From an uncultured Propionibacteriaceae bacterium (GTDB lineage Bacteria > Actinomycetota > Actinomycetes > Propionibacteriales > Propionibacteriaceae), in the NCBI GenBank assembly GCA_938046585.1, contig CALIWR010000005.1, positions 248,001-312,000 on the forward strand: DNA of 64,000 bases, in the 5' to 3' direction. The position numbers and the translations under genes are program-made. The first letter of the stretch is position 1; every line of letters begins with the position of its first letter. Shown here in pieces: positions 33,672-42,745 of this stretch. Under the pieces are notes generated by a model, which was given only the letters and a program-made list of their open reading frames with translations, was not told the origin of the DNA and did no database searches.

Positions 33672-36580
33672 GGCGGCTGCTAGCAAGCCTGGGGCTGCTC
33701 CTACTGACGCTGGGCATCTGGCTGCCCGCCCCAGCGGCCCGGGCCGCGGAGCCATCCTCCAGCGCGTCCAGCAGGTTTGGCGCCTGCCTGGCACGTGCCA
33801 AACAGGCAGACCTGATCCTACTGGTCGATGAATCAGCCTCGCTGAAGACGAATGACCCCGGCCATGGCCGGGTGACCGCTTCCGAGCACCTGATGCGGGG
33901 CCTCGCCGATCTGGCCAAACAGGGCGTGACGGTCAACGTCCGGGTCGACACCTTCTCCACCTCGTACGCCAACGGTTCCGGTTGGACCGTACTCACCGAG
34001 CAGTCCCTGCCAGGGGTCCTGGGTCAGGTCTCGGCCCTAGCCGGCCGCCAGCAGGGCACCGGAACCGATTACTGGCTGGCGCTAGATGGGGCCCGGCTGC
34101 ACCTGGCTGAGCGGGCCGCCGCCGGTTCGACCTGCCAGGCGGTGCTGTTCTTCTCCGACGGTGAGATGGACATCGATCGGGCTCCCGGTGAGGACGATTA
34201 CACGGTGGCGTCCCGCCCGTACGACCCGAGCAATAAGCTCGGCAGCGCCGCCGATCGGGCCCGGGCGAACCAAAGGGCAACCGAATCCCTGTGCCGACCC
34301 GGAGGGCTCGCCGACCAGCTCCGCTCAGCCGGGGTAATCCTGTTCGGGATCGGCCTGCAAGGCCCTAACCCCGGCAGATTCGATCTGATGCGCTCGATCG
34401 TGACCGGCAACAGCCCCACCGGACGCTGTGGCAGCATCAGCGATCCGGTGCCGGGAGATTTTTATGTGGCGGGCAGCGTCGGAGACCTGCTGCTCGCGTT
34501 CACCCAGGTGAACTCGCCGGGTCGGATCACCGAGCGCGACGTCTGCCAGGGGGATGTCTGCCCCGAGGGTGTGCATTCATTCGTCCTGGACCCGTCGGTG
34601 GGACGGGTAGACATCGTGGCTACTTCCTCTGGCAGCGGACAGCCGCCCCAGGTGATTTTGATCGATCCCACCGGTGCTCAGATCACGGTCCCCACCGCTG
34701 CCGGGGACCAGAAACTTCCACTACCCCAAACCGTGGGCATGAGCCGCTGGCTGGAGCCTCGGACCGTGGCGATCACCCTAGTCCGAGACGGTTCGGCAGC
34801 CTGGACTGGGCAGTGGCAGGTGGTCTTCGTCGACCCCGCCAAGGCCAGCGCCGGTTCCAAGAGCAAGACCAGCCTGCGGATCGTCGGCGATGTCCGACCC
34901 GTCTGGCGCAACGCCGACAGCACCGGCACCTGGCGTCAGGGCGGCGATCCGGTCGACCTGCAGATCGGGCTCGTCGACGGTTCTGGTCAGCCGATCGAAC
35001 CGACAGCCATCCTGGGCACGATGCAACTCGCCGTCGATGTCGTGTCCAGCCGGGGCAGTCAGCGGCTCGCGGTACTCGACCAGACCAGCGTGAGCGCTCC
35101 GGTCAGGGTCGATCCCACCACGGTGGGCCTTGACGTCACGACCCTGTCGTTGTCGTTGGACATCACCACGAAGGCCACGACCGATCCGCAAGGTCGGCCT
35201 GTGAGCGGGACCGCCCTGGCCACCCAGCGGGTCGACTCGCCGGTGTCCGTACTGGCGCCGCCGGGTTACCCGACCATTGGCAGCGGCCCGATCCACTTCG
35301 GTTCGGCCGAAGGCCCCGCCAACCTGAACGCCTCGCTGCCGGTGACCGGCCCGGGCTGTGTCTGGCTCGGATCCCACCGGGGCCTGGCGGGCCCCGACCA
35401 GGTCTCCTGGGAGGTCACCAGCCCTGCTCATTCGCCCGAGACCTGCATCACGGTGGCCGAGGGCGCCACTGGTGCGCTGCCCCTCACCTTGACCAGCAAA
35501 CAGGCCGGCAACGGGGGCGTGTCCGGCGAGGTCACGATCTTCTTCGCACCGGCCGAGAAGACCTCCGACCCGCGGCAAGTGACCGTGGCCTACCACGGTT
35601 CGTTATTCAAACCGCTCAACCAGACCAGCTTTGTCTTGGCCTTCCTGGCAGCCCTGCTGCTGGGACCGGGAATCCCGCTGGGACTGCTCTACTTGTTCCG
35701 GTACCTGGTTGCGGCCCGGATCCCGGGTGAGTCGCTGATGGTGACCATGATCCCGGTGTCACTGGTCGACGGTCGGCTGTTGCGAGATGGCGCCCCGCTG
35801 GCGCCGCGGCCCGACGACCTGAGCCAGATTCTTGCGGGGACCGGCAAGCCGCTACGCAGCATCGACATCGGCTCCGGCATCGTGCTGCGGGCCTGCAGCG
35901 GCTGGTCGCCGTTCACGACACCGTACGTGCAGGTAGTGGTCCCCGACGCGGTCGGGGTATCCGACAGCCACCAGGTGCCGATGCCCAAGACCGGGTACGC
36001 CCGGTTGCCGGTGGCGGTCCAGAACCACTGGGTCCTGCTACAGCGGCTCAGCGACCCTGCTGACCAGGCAACCTTGATCCTGATCGCAGGGGTCAGCGCC
36101 TCATCAGGTCAGCGGCAGGAACTGTACGACACGGCCGCGGACGGCGCCCGACGGTCATTCCAGGCGCTCGCCACAGCCCGGCCCGGCCAGACCTCGCCGG
36201 TCCACACCGCGGTCCCTTCTGGTGAGGCCCCGACACCTGCGAATCCTTTTGTCACGCCAGGTGCTACCGGTTCCGCGAGCCCGGTACCCAGCGGCGGCCC
36301 GGTCAGCCCGGTACCGGGTTCCCCGGCGAGGCCCTTCCCCGACACCGCACCCGTCAGCGGTGCAGCAGAAACGGAAACCGGCAATGCGGTTCCCGGGTCG
36401 GCGCCCGGTGGCCCGTTCGGCCCACCGGGCACGGTCCCGCACAACCCGCTCGGTTCCGCTGGCGCTGGGCCAGCGGCTCCGGCCGCGCCTCCCGGGGCGT
36501 CGAATTCGTTCCCGGACGCCCCACGGCCACCGTCTCCTCCACCGCAGACGCCCCCGAGCGGCTACAACCCCTTTACGTGA
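33668..36580 (+). CDS. Operon gene 3: exported vWA-domain protein with cytosolic tail
   Basis: 970 residues. Signal peptide 1-26 (ends AARA). The vWA domain (about 46-230) has an intact metal site: DESAS (Asp54, Ser56, Ser58), GTGTD (Thr133) and SDGEMD (Asp164). Beta-rich domains follow to about 650, then one membrane helix (about 652-684). The remaining 285 residues are predicted cytosolic: a folded part to about 810, then a Pro/Gly/Ser-rich tail with NPF at 859-861 and YNPFT as the last residues. So it is an outside ligand-binding domain linked through the membrane to an inside docking tail. ATGA overlap with gene 2; 30 bases before gene 4. Confidence 0.9.
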   Translation: MRRLLASLGLLLLTLGIWLPAPAARAAEPSSSASSRFGACLARAKQADLILLVDESASLKTNDPGHGRVTASEHLMRGLADLAKQGVTVNVRVDTFSTSYANGSGWTVLTEQSLPGVLGQVSALAGRQQGTGTDYWLALDGARLHLAERAAAGSTCQAVLFFSDGEMDIDRAPGEDDYTVASRPYDPSNKLGSAADRARANQRATESLCRPGGLADQLRSAGVILFGIGLQGPNPGRFDLMRSIVTGNSPTGRCGSISDPVPGDFYVAGSVGDLLLAFTQVNSPGRITERDVCQGDVCPEGVHSFVLDPSVGRVDIVATSSGSGQPPQVILIDPTGAQITVPTAAGDQKLPLPQTVGMSRWLEPRTVAITLVRDGSAAWTGQWQVVFVDPAKASAGSKSKTSLRIVGDVRPVWRNADSTGTWRQGGDPVDLQIGLVDGSGQPIEPTAILGTMQLAVDVVSSRGSQRLAVLDQTSVSAPVRVDPTTVGLDVTTLSLSLDITTKATTDPQGRPVSGTALATQRVDSPVSVLAPPGYPTIGSGPIHFGSAEGPANLNASLPVTGPGCVWLGSHRGLAGPDQVSWEVTSPAHSPETCITVAEGATGALPLTLTSKQAGNGGVSGEVTIFFAPAEKTSDPRQVTVAYHGSLFKPLNQTSFVLAFLAALLLGPGIPLGLLYLFRYLVAARIPGESLMVTMIPVSLVDGRLLRDGAPLAPRPDDLSQILAGTGKPLRSIDIGSGIVLRACSGWSPFTTPYVQVVVPDAVGVSDSHQVPMPKTGYARLPVAVQNHWVLLQRLSDPADQATLILIAGVSASSGQRQELYDTAADGARRSFQALATARPGQTSPVHTAVPSGEAPTPANPFVTPGATGSASPVPSGGPVSPVPGSPARPFPDTAPVSGAAETETGNAVPGSAPGGPFGPPGTVPHNPLGSAGAGPAAPAAPPGASNSFPDAPRPPSPPPQTPPSGYNPFT

Positions 36581-36610
36581 TCCGATCCCATCAATGAATC
36601 AGGAGACTGC

Positions 36611-39600
36611 ATGTCCTCGACGTACGACCAGGCACCGGCCGCGCATACCGGCCCGGCGCTGCACCGCTTCCTTGTGGTGGGCTGCGGCGGCTCCGGAGGA
36701 GCGACCCTGAGCTACATGCTGGACCAACTCCGCTCAGACCTGGCAGCTCGGGGCGTGGACCGGATCCCGGATGGCTGGCAGTTCGTGTACGTCGATGTCC
36801 CGATGGCAGCCGATCACGGACCTGAGGGCCTGCTCAACGTCCCGCAGAGCGGTGGCACGTACATCCCGCTCGGCTTGGCATCAGGCAGCTACCGGGAACT
36901 GGACGGGATCGTCACCAATCGGGTGGCGGCGCACCAGCACCTCGAGCTGGTGGGCTCCTGGGCGCCACGGGCGGTGGACAAGGTCTCGGTGCCGCTGACC
37001 ACCGGGGCCGGACAGCTACGGGCGGTGGGTCGGATGGTGACCCTGCACAAGGCGACCCAGCTGCGGGATCTGCTCCGGGCCGCCTGGCTGAAGCTGTCGG
37101 CGGCCACTATGACCCAGCAGATGATGGCTCTGCAGGACTTCGGCCGCTACGACCCTCAACGTCCGCCGATCGTGCTGGTGGTGACGTCGATGGCCGGTGG
37201 AGCGGGGGCCTCCATGGCGCTCGACGTCTGCCGGATCCTGTCCAGCCTGCCGATGTACAACGCCTCCCTGGCAGGGGTCTTCATGGTTGGGGCCGACGTC
37301 TTCCAAAGCCTGTCTCCGGCCCAGCGCACTGGGGTCATGCCGAACGCTTTGAGCATGTTTGGTGAGATTGTGGCCTCCCAAACCGGTGAGGCGGTGACCG
37401 CGGACAAGGGCCTGCTGGAGGCACTCGGGCTAAACGAGGTAGGGACCCGGATCCCGTTTGCCCGGGTCTTCCCGGTCAACCTGTACCAGGGCGGCAACCA
37501 GATGACCATGGTCGGCGATGGCTCGCCCCAGGCGGTCTACCGGGCCCTGGCCCGGGGCCTGGCGAGCCTGATGACCTCGCCCCAGGCGACCTACCCGTTC
37601 ATCCAGTACGACCTCACCAACACCGTCGGCCCAGCCTTCGACCAGCAGGTCTTCGGCTGGGGATCCGACGCCCCCAAGCAGTTGGAGTGGGGCAGCTTCG
37701 GGTACGCCTCGTTGTCGATGGGACGGGACCGGTTCGCCGAGTACGCCTCCCAGCGGATCGCCTCAAAGGCGGTGGGACGGCTGGTCGACGGGCACCTGTT
37801 CGAGGGTTCGCAGGCCGATGGTCTGGAGCAACTACGGCAGCGGGCCAGCGCTCTGTGGCCACACGAGGTGGCAGCGGTCGGACTGTGGGGCGGGCCGCAG
37901 GGTCCAGACGCCACCCTGGGCGAATGGCTGGCCCGGGAGGCCTGGCCCCAGCCGGAGGCCCACGCGGCCGCCGCGCAACTGGTCCAGTCGCAGCTGATCG
38001 ATTTCATCCCCGCCGGCGGGAATGTGGTGGCCCGGGACTGGATGCAGCGGGTCCGGCAAGTCTTTGCGCAGGCCCGGCCTGGGCTTCAGACCGCGATCGA
38101 CCACGGCGCCTACGCTTGGGCGGCACGCTGGTGCGACCAACTCTTCGACCGAACGCAGCAGGTGGTGGTCCGGGCCACCAGCCAGTACGGCCTGGCCTAC
38201 GGTCAGCGGCTGGTGCAGATGCTGCGCAGCCATGGCGCCACAGTGGTGCAGCCCGCGCTACGGGACCTCGTGGCGTACACCCCCGAGTCGTTGGAGACCA
38301 TCGACCCGCAGGCCAGCGGGGTGATCGACGCTATGAAGGGCGTCCTGCAGAACCCGCAGGCGGTGGTGGCGCAGATGGCGGCCAAATCTGAGACGGTGGT
38401 CCAGCAGCACCTGTACGTGGCGGCTTGCCGGCTGCTGCACGAGATCATGCCCAGCTATCTCGATGACGTCCTCGGCCCGCTGGATACCGAACTCGGAGCA
38501 CGGCTGAGCGAACTGACCCTGGCCCGGCAGGCCCAGAGCCGGACCGTCGGGGTGGCCCATGTCGCCACCACTTCGGTCGCCGACTGGCCGAACGAGACCG
38601 AGTCGGCCCCCGCCAAGCGCTGGTACCAGGCCACCAATGAGGTGATCCTGACCACCCCCGACCAGTACCACGCTGCGTACCTGAACCTGGTGATGGCGAC
38701 ATCGAACAAGCCGGGACGCTACCCGGAGGCGCTCGACGACATCGTCTCCGCGGTGGTGCCGGGGGAGTGGGATTCGGTCGACGGGACCGTCCCGCCCCGG
38801 GACTTAGTCGTGGTCACGCGACGCTGGCTGCCGGTGGCACTGGCGACCAACCCGATGACTGGGGAGACCAAATCTCAGGCGATCGCCGGTTTCGATGTCC
38901 GGGCGACCCCGGCTGCGGTCCTGGATCGGGCCCGCGCCTTCGTGGCTCGTCGTGGGGCCCCTTTCCAGACCTTCGTCTCCCAGTCGCTGCGCTCGTACGC
39001 GACCTCGCCCGAGACCGTCAACGAGATCGCTGCGAAGTTTGAGACCGCCCTGGTTCGGGCCCTGCCGCTGGCCAAGGTCGACGCCTCGATGGTGATGAGG
39101 CTGTACGGTCACCAGGTCAGCTACCGATACAAGTTTTCTGAGATCCCGTTCCAGGCTCACCCCCTGGAGGTTAGCCTGCGCAGTGTGCTGCAGGCCGGGA
39201 TGGATGTTGCGCAGGAGGCGCTGCAGGCCTACGACACGGCCCTCACCGGCTCTCAGACGGCCACTCGGATCGACGTTTTCGGTTCCTACCCGTGCTATGC
39301 CCCGCTCTGCTTCGACTCGGTCTTCGAGCCGATCGTGCAGGAGTGGAACCAGAAGAAAGGCACCTTCCAGCAGGGTGATTTCTGGTCGTTGCGCCGCTCC
39401 CGGCCGCTGCCGGGGGTGCTGCCGATGACCGGTGCCGAGCGGCGGGCCCTGATCGCGGGCTGGTTCCTGGGCCAGGTGGTGGGCCGGGTCAGTGTCCCGG
39501 CCCCGCCGTACAGCCAGAACGTGCCCCCGGCCATGGTCTGGGTGCCTCAGCTCAACCAGTGGCGCCCGTTTAGCGATGTGATGCTGACCCGGGTACCTGA

Positions 39601-40141
39601 GATGGTCTCGACCACTGACTGGTTGCCGGCGGTTCTGGAATCGTCGCTGGTGGCGATGGCCCGGGCTCACGAGCAGCCGGTGGCGGAATCGCTGCTGCCG
39701 TACCGGGCGTTGCGAGAGATCTTCGACGATGACCCGCTGGGGGTTCGACAGTGGGACATGGCGCTTGATGGCACCATGCCGTTCGTGGGGCAGACCCTGC
39801 TCGCCGACTGGTTGGCGACCGGAGCCACGCCGCCGCGGGGGACATCCCGGGTAAGTATCGACCCGAACGCCGCTGACCCGGTGGCTGCCCGGATCGAGGG
39901 CACCACCGCCTTCTTGGACTTGATGGAGAAGACCAGCCGGGACTTCTTCGCCCCGGATACGGGTAAGTTCGGCTCGATCGGGAACCGGCAGTTGGCATCC
40001 CAGATGCCGGTGATGCGGGACCTGGTCGAGGATGTACTGGTGGTGCTCGACACTCTGCGTCGGGTGCTCACCATGGCCGAGCGGCAGGTGAGCAGTGCCG
40101 GCGGTGGGATTGTCGGTGCTGACGAGATGGGCCTGATGTGA
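36611..40141 (+). CDS. Operon gene 4: giant tubulin-like protein
   Basis: 1176 residues. Matches what I know of the bacterial tubulin-like family (Pfam Tubulin_2) in actinobacteria. The N-terminal Rossmann-type loop LVVGCGGSGGATL (22-33) and the later SMAGGAGASMALDVCRIL (193-210) correspond to the first glycine loop and the GGGTGSG signature of the FtsZ/tubulin fold, which binds GTP. The motif is altered (AGGAGAS), so GTP binding is likely but hydrolysis uncertain. The remaining 800 residues are mostly helical with no recognised domain. No membrane segment. AGGAGA at 36601. Whether it forms filaments cannot be told from sequence. Confidence 0.82.
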   Translation: MSSTYDQAPAAHTGPALHRFLVVGCGGSGGATLSYMLDQLRSDLAARGVDRIPDGWQFVYVDVPMAADHGPEGLLNVPQSGGTYIPLGLASGSYRELDGIVTNRVAAHQHLELVGSWAPRAVDKVSVPLTTGAGQLRAVGRMVTLHKATQLRDLLRAAWLKLSAATMTQQMMALQDFGRYDPQRPPIVLVVTSMAGGAGASMALDVCRILSSLPMYNASLAGVFMVGADVFQSLSPAQRTGVMPNALSMFGEIVASQTGEAVTADKGLLEALGLNEVGTRIPFARVFPVNLYQGGNQMTMVGDGSPQAVYRALARGLASLMTSPQATYPFIQYDLTNTVGPAFDQQVFGWGSDAPKQLEWGSFGYASLSMGRDRFAEYASQRIASKAVGRLVDGHLFEGSQADGLEQLRQRASALWPHEVAAVGLWGGPQGPDATLGEWLAREAWPQPEAHAAAAQLVQSQLIDFIPAGGNVVARDWMQRVRQVFAQARPGLQTAIDHGAYAWAARWCDQLFDRTQQVVVRATSQYGLAYGQRLVQMLRSHGATVVQPALRDLVAYTPESLETIDPQASGVIDAMKGVLQNPQAVVAQMAAKSETVVQQHLYVAACRLLHEIMPSYLDDVLGPLDTELGARLSELTLARQAQSRTVGVAHVATTSVADWPNETESAPAKRWYQATNEVILTTPDQYHAAYLNLVMATSNKPGRYPEALDDIVSAVVPGEWDSVDGTVPPRDLVVVTRRWLPVALATNPMTGETKSQAIAGFDVRATPAAVLDRARAFVARRGAPFQTFVSQSLRSYATSPETVNEIAAKFETALVRALPLAKVDASMVMRLYGHQVSYRYKFSEIPFQAHPLEVSLRSVLQAGMDVAQEALQAYDTALTGSQTATRIDVFGSYPCYAPLCFDSVFEPIVQEWNQKKGTFQQGDFWSLRRSRPLPGVLPMTGAERRALIAGWFLGQVVGRVSVPAPPYSQNVPPAMVWVPQLNQWRPFSDVMLTRVPEMVSTTDWLPAVLESSLVAMARAHEQPVAESLLPYRALREIFDDDPLGVRQWDMALDGTMPFVGQTLLADWLATGATPPRGTSRVSIDPNAADPVAARIEGTTAFLDLMEKTSRDFFAPDTGKFGSIGNRQLASQMPVMRDLVEDVLVVLDTLRRVLTMAERQVSSAGGGIVGADEMGLM

Positions 40142-42744
40142 CCAGTCTGGGGATCCTGGTCGCGCCATCTGGGTTGGTACCGCTGGGGCTGCGTGACCAT
40201 CTGACGGACTGGGTCGCGGCCGGGTTGGTGAAGCCCTTCCTGTGGGTGCGCGACGACAAGGTGACGGTGGACGGCACCGAGGCGCTCCTGATCGCCCCGG
40301 ACGGGGCCACCCCGGTCCAACTTCAGTCGTACCTGGGCCGGGTGCCCGCCGACGAGCTGGTGCTGTGCGTGCTGGTTCCCGCGATCGCTGGGGCTGCCAC
40401 GGTCGCCCCGAATCTCGAAGGCGCGGTCTGGCAGCAACTGGGCGGGGCCCGTAACAATGCTCGGATCGTGCCGATCCGGTGTCTGCTGGCCCGGGACTTC
40501 GACCCGATCAAGGCCGAGGTCGGCAGCGCCGGATGGCACAACGTGGTCGTGTCTGCGGAGCATTCGGCTGACCCGACGGTCGGGATCGCGCCGCTGCCGC
40601 CCACCACCGATCCGGACGAGATCGGCCGGCATGCCGCGGTCGCGGTGGCTGGCCTGGCGGGTTTGTGGGTTGGTTGTGTGCAATCGCCGCTGGCGGGTCT
40701 GACCCCGGTAAACGGGCGTTTTGCGCGGCTGGCCCGGGCCCACCTGTTGTGGGCCGATGCCACCAGCCTCAGCCATGCCATTGAGGACCAGACTCTGGAC
40801 ACCTCGGTCGTTCCTCGACCGACGGTGAACTTGGGGACGACTACGTACATCGACGACGCGGCGGCGGCCGCTGACCTGGCCGCAACCTCGCTGCTACGGG
40901 CCCACGCCCACGAGCTCAAGAGCCAGCGGGACTCGGCGCCAGCCCCGAAGATCACCGAATTGGGGATCGGGGCGGCGTTGAAGATGCTGTGGGGATTCCT
41001 GGCTAAGGCCCTGGTTAACGCCCCGGGGACCTGGTCCCGGTCGCTGCTGGCTCGGGCCCGAGCCCAGATCGCGGAGGTCGTACACCGCCAGGTCTTCGGG
41101 GAGGGCTCCAGCTACCAGGTTGTGGCCGACATGAGGACTGCTTCCCCGCTCGAGATCAGCCATACTGCGCAGCAATTGGGTGCTCATCTGGATCGGGTCG
41201 CGGGCAATACCCTGGAGCCGACCGCGACCTTCCCTGGCTTGTGGAGCGATTTCGTGGCGGGAGGCCTGACCCTGATCGACGGCGGTGTCCGCAGCGAGGC
41301 GGTGCCGCCGGTACGGGTCGGCACCGAGGTCGCCGTGGTCCGGACCCCCCACGCGGTTGCCCCGGCTCCGCAGACTCGTTTCCAGGTGGACGCCCGGATC
41401 CCCGGGGTACGGGGCTCGCGGGAGGTCTCGCCGACCGATTCGGTCGCCCTGAATGCGGTAGTGAGGCTGGTTGAACAGGCTCGGTCGGCCGATCCCCGTG
41501 ACACCTATCTCGGGGACGCGGTCTCAGGGGTGAAAGACTTCCGGCTGCGGCATGGCTCCTCGTACGCGGCCCGGGTGGGGGAGTATCTCGGAGGTTTGCT
41601 GTTGTCGCTGATCGACGAGGTCACCACCTTGTCGACGCAGTTAGGGCAGGCTGCGACCGCCGATGACGGCAGCGCCGAACTTCAGGCGGAGCAGGCGCGG
41701 CTGGGCCGACGCATGCAACTGCTGGCGGCGCTGTTCGTCCTGGGCCTGGTCCTGGTGGTGGGTCTCGGCGTGACGAACGTCCTCACCACCGGTTGGGCGG
41801 TCGGGATCGGAATCGGGTGGTTCGGAGCCTGGGTGGCGGGGTCGCTGGGCACCTTCGTTCAGGGACAACGCAACCTGTTTGCTGCCTTGAACCGGCGCGA
41901 GATCGCCGTCGGGCAGGCCGAAGTGAACTTCCGTAATCTTCGAGCCGCGGTCCGTGACCTGCGCCGCACCAGCGACGCCTATAGCCAGTTGCTGGCCTGG
42001 AGCCGGGTACTGGGGGTCTTCGTCCATCGGCCATTGGGTGAGCAGCCGGCTAGCGAACGCCCGGCCTTGGCGGGTTTGAGCGGCACCCCGGCCAATATTT
42101 CAGTCGGGGAACTCGACCAGGATCCCGCTGCCCAGGAGCAGGTCGTCGCCCACCTACGGCGTCGGCTTTTCGGCGTGAGCTGGATGAGCGGCCCGTGGCA
42201 GGCGCTGCTGAACGACGCCGCGCGGCGGCTGGGGCCTGGGGCCGCTGATCTGATGCGGGCCCCTGAACGGCTCTACGCGGAGCGGACCGATGTGGCCGAA
42301 TCGCTGCTGGACCGCTGGGCCCAGATCCTGGAGGACGAGGGAGTCGGCGTCGCTGGCGGGGCTGTCGCCCGGACGATGGTCCGCGACCAGCTCAGCGGCG
42401 CCGGCGGTGACGACTTCCTGGCCGGGACCCAGGTCACCGATATCGAAGGCCGGCGGCTGCCGCTGGGCACATTCCTGGGAGGCCTGGTCGATCCGAACCG
42501 GCTCGGGCAGCGTTTTGACGGTCGGATCCTGAGCGTGGAAGCCCGTACCGACCAGGCCCTCTGTGGGGTGGAACAGGCCCTGGTCAGCCCGCTGCCGGTG
42601 TTGGGGCGGGCCGTGGCCCGGGTGGAACTCAGCCCGGACATCCCAGCCGAGCTGTTCCGGATCGATCGGGGCTACCAGGAGCACCCAGGTGGCGCGGCGC
42701 CGCAACCGCCCGCCGACAACAACCAGATCACTGTGGTGATGTGA
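40138..42744 (+). CDS. Operon gene 5: large protein with central membrane hairpin, unknown family
   Basis: 868 residues. Starts at GTG 40138, overlapping the tubulin-like gene by four bases. The N-terminal half is soluble with alternating beta strands and helices. At about 525-575 two adjacent membrane helices (LLAALFVLGLVLVVGLGVTN and GWAVGIGIGWFGAWVAGSL) form a hairpin, so both ends face the same side, presumably the cytosol. The C-terminal half is helical. No nucleotide-binding motif seen. It may anchor the tubulin-like protein at the membrane. Confidence 0.8.
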   Translation: MTSLGILVAPSGLVPLGLRDHLTDWVAAGLVKPFLWVRDDKVTVDGTEALLIAPDGATPVQLQSYLGRVPADELVLCVLVPAIAGAATVAPNLEGAVWQQLGGARNNARIVPIRCLLARDFDPIKAEVGSAGWHNVVVSAEHSADPTVGIAPLPPTTDPDEIGRHAAVAVAGLAGLWVGCVQSPLAGLTPVNGRFARLARAHLLWADATSLSHAIEDQTLDTSVVPRPTVNLGTTTYIDDAAAAADLAATSLLRAHAHELKSQRDSAPAPKITELGIGAALKMLWGFLAKALVNAPGTWSRSLLARARAQIAEVVHRQVFGEGSSYQVVADMRTASPLEISHTAQQLGAHLDRVAGNTLEPTATFPGLWSDFVAGGLTLIDGGVRSEAVPPVRVGTEVAVVRTPHAVAPAPQTRFQVDARIPGVRGSREVSPTDSVALNAVVRLVEQARSADPRDTYLGDAVSGVKDFRLRHGSSYAARVGEYLGGLLLSLIDEVTTLSTQLGQAATADDGSAELQAEQARLGRRMQLLAALFVLGLVLVVGLGVTNVLTTGWAVGIGIGWFGAWVAGSLGTFVQGQRNLFAALNRREIAVGQAEVNFRNLRAAVRDLRRTSDAYSQLLAWSRVLGVFVHRPLGEQPASERPALAGLSGTPANISVGELDQDPAAQEQVVAHLRRRLFGVSWMSGPWQALLNDAARRLGPGAADLMRAPERLYAERTDVAESLLDRWAQILEDEGVGVAGGAVARTMVRDQLSGAGGDDFLAGTQVTDIEGRRLPLGTFLGGLVDPNRLGQRFDGRILSVEARTDQALCGVEQALVSPLPVLGRAVARVELSPDIPAELFRIDRGYQEHPGGAAPQPPADNNQITVVM

Positions 42745-42745
42745 C

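Noticed and set aside
38804..40168. 454-codon minus-strand open frame opposite the tubulin-like gene
   Set aside because: Composition rich in Arg/His/Gly/Pro as expected from antisense reading; no promoter, ribosome site or recognised motif.
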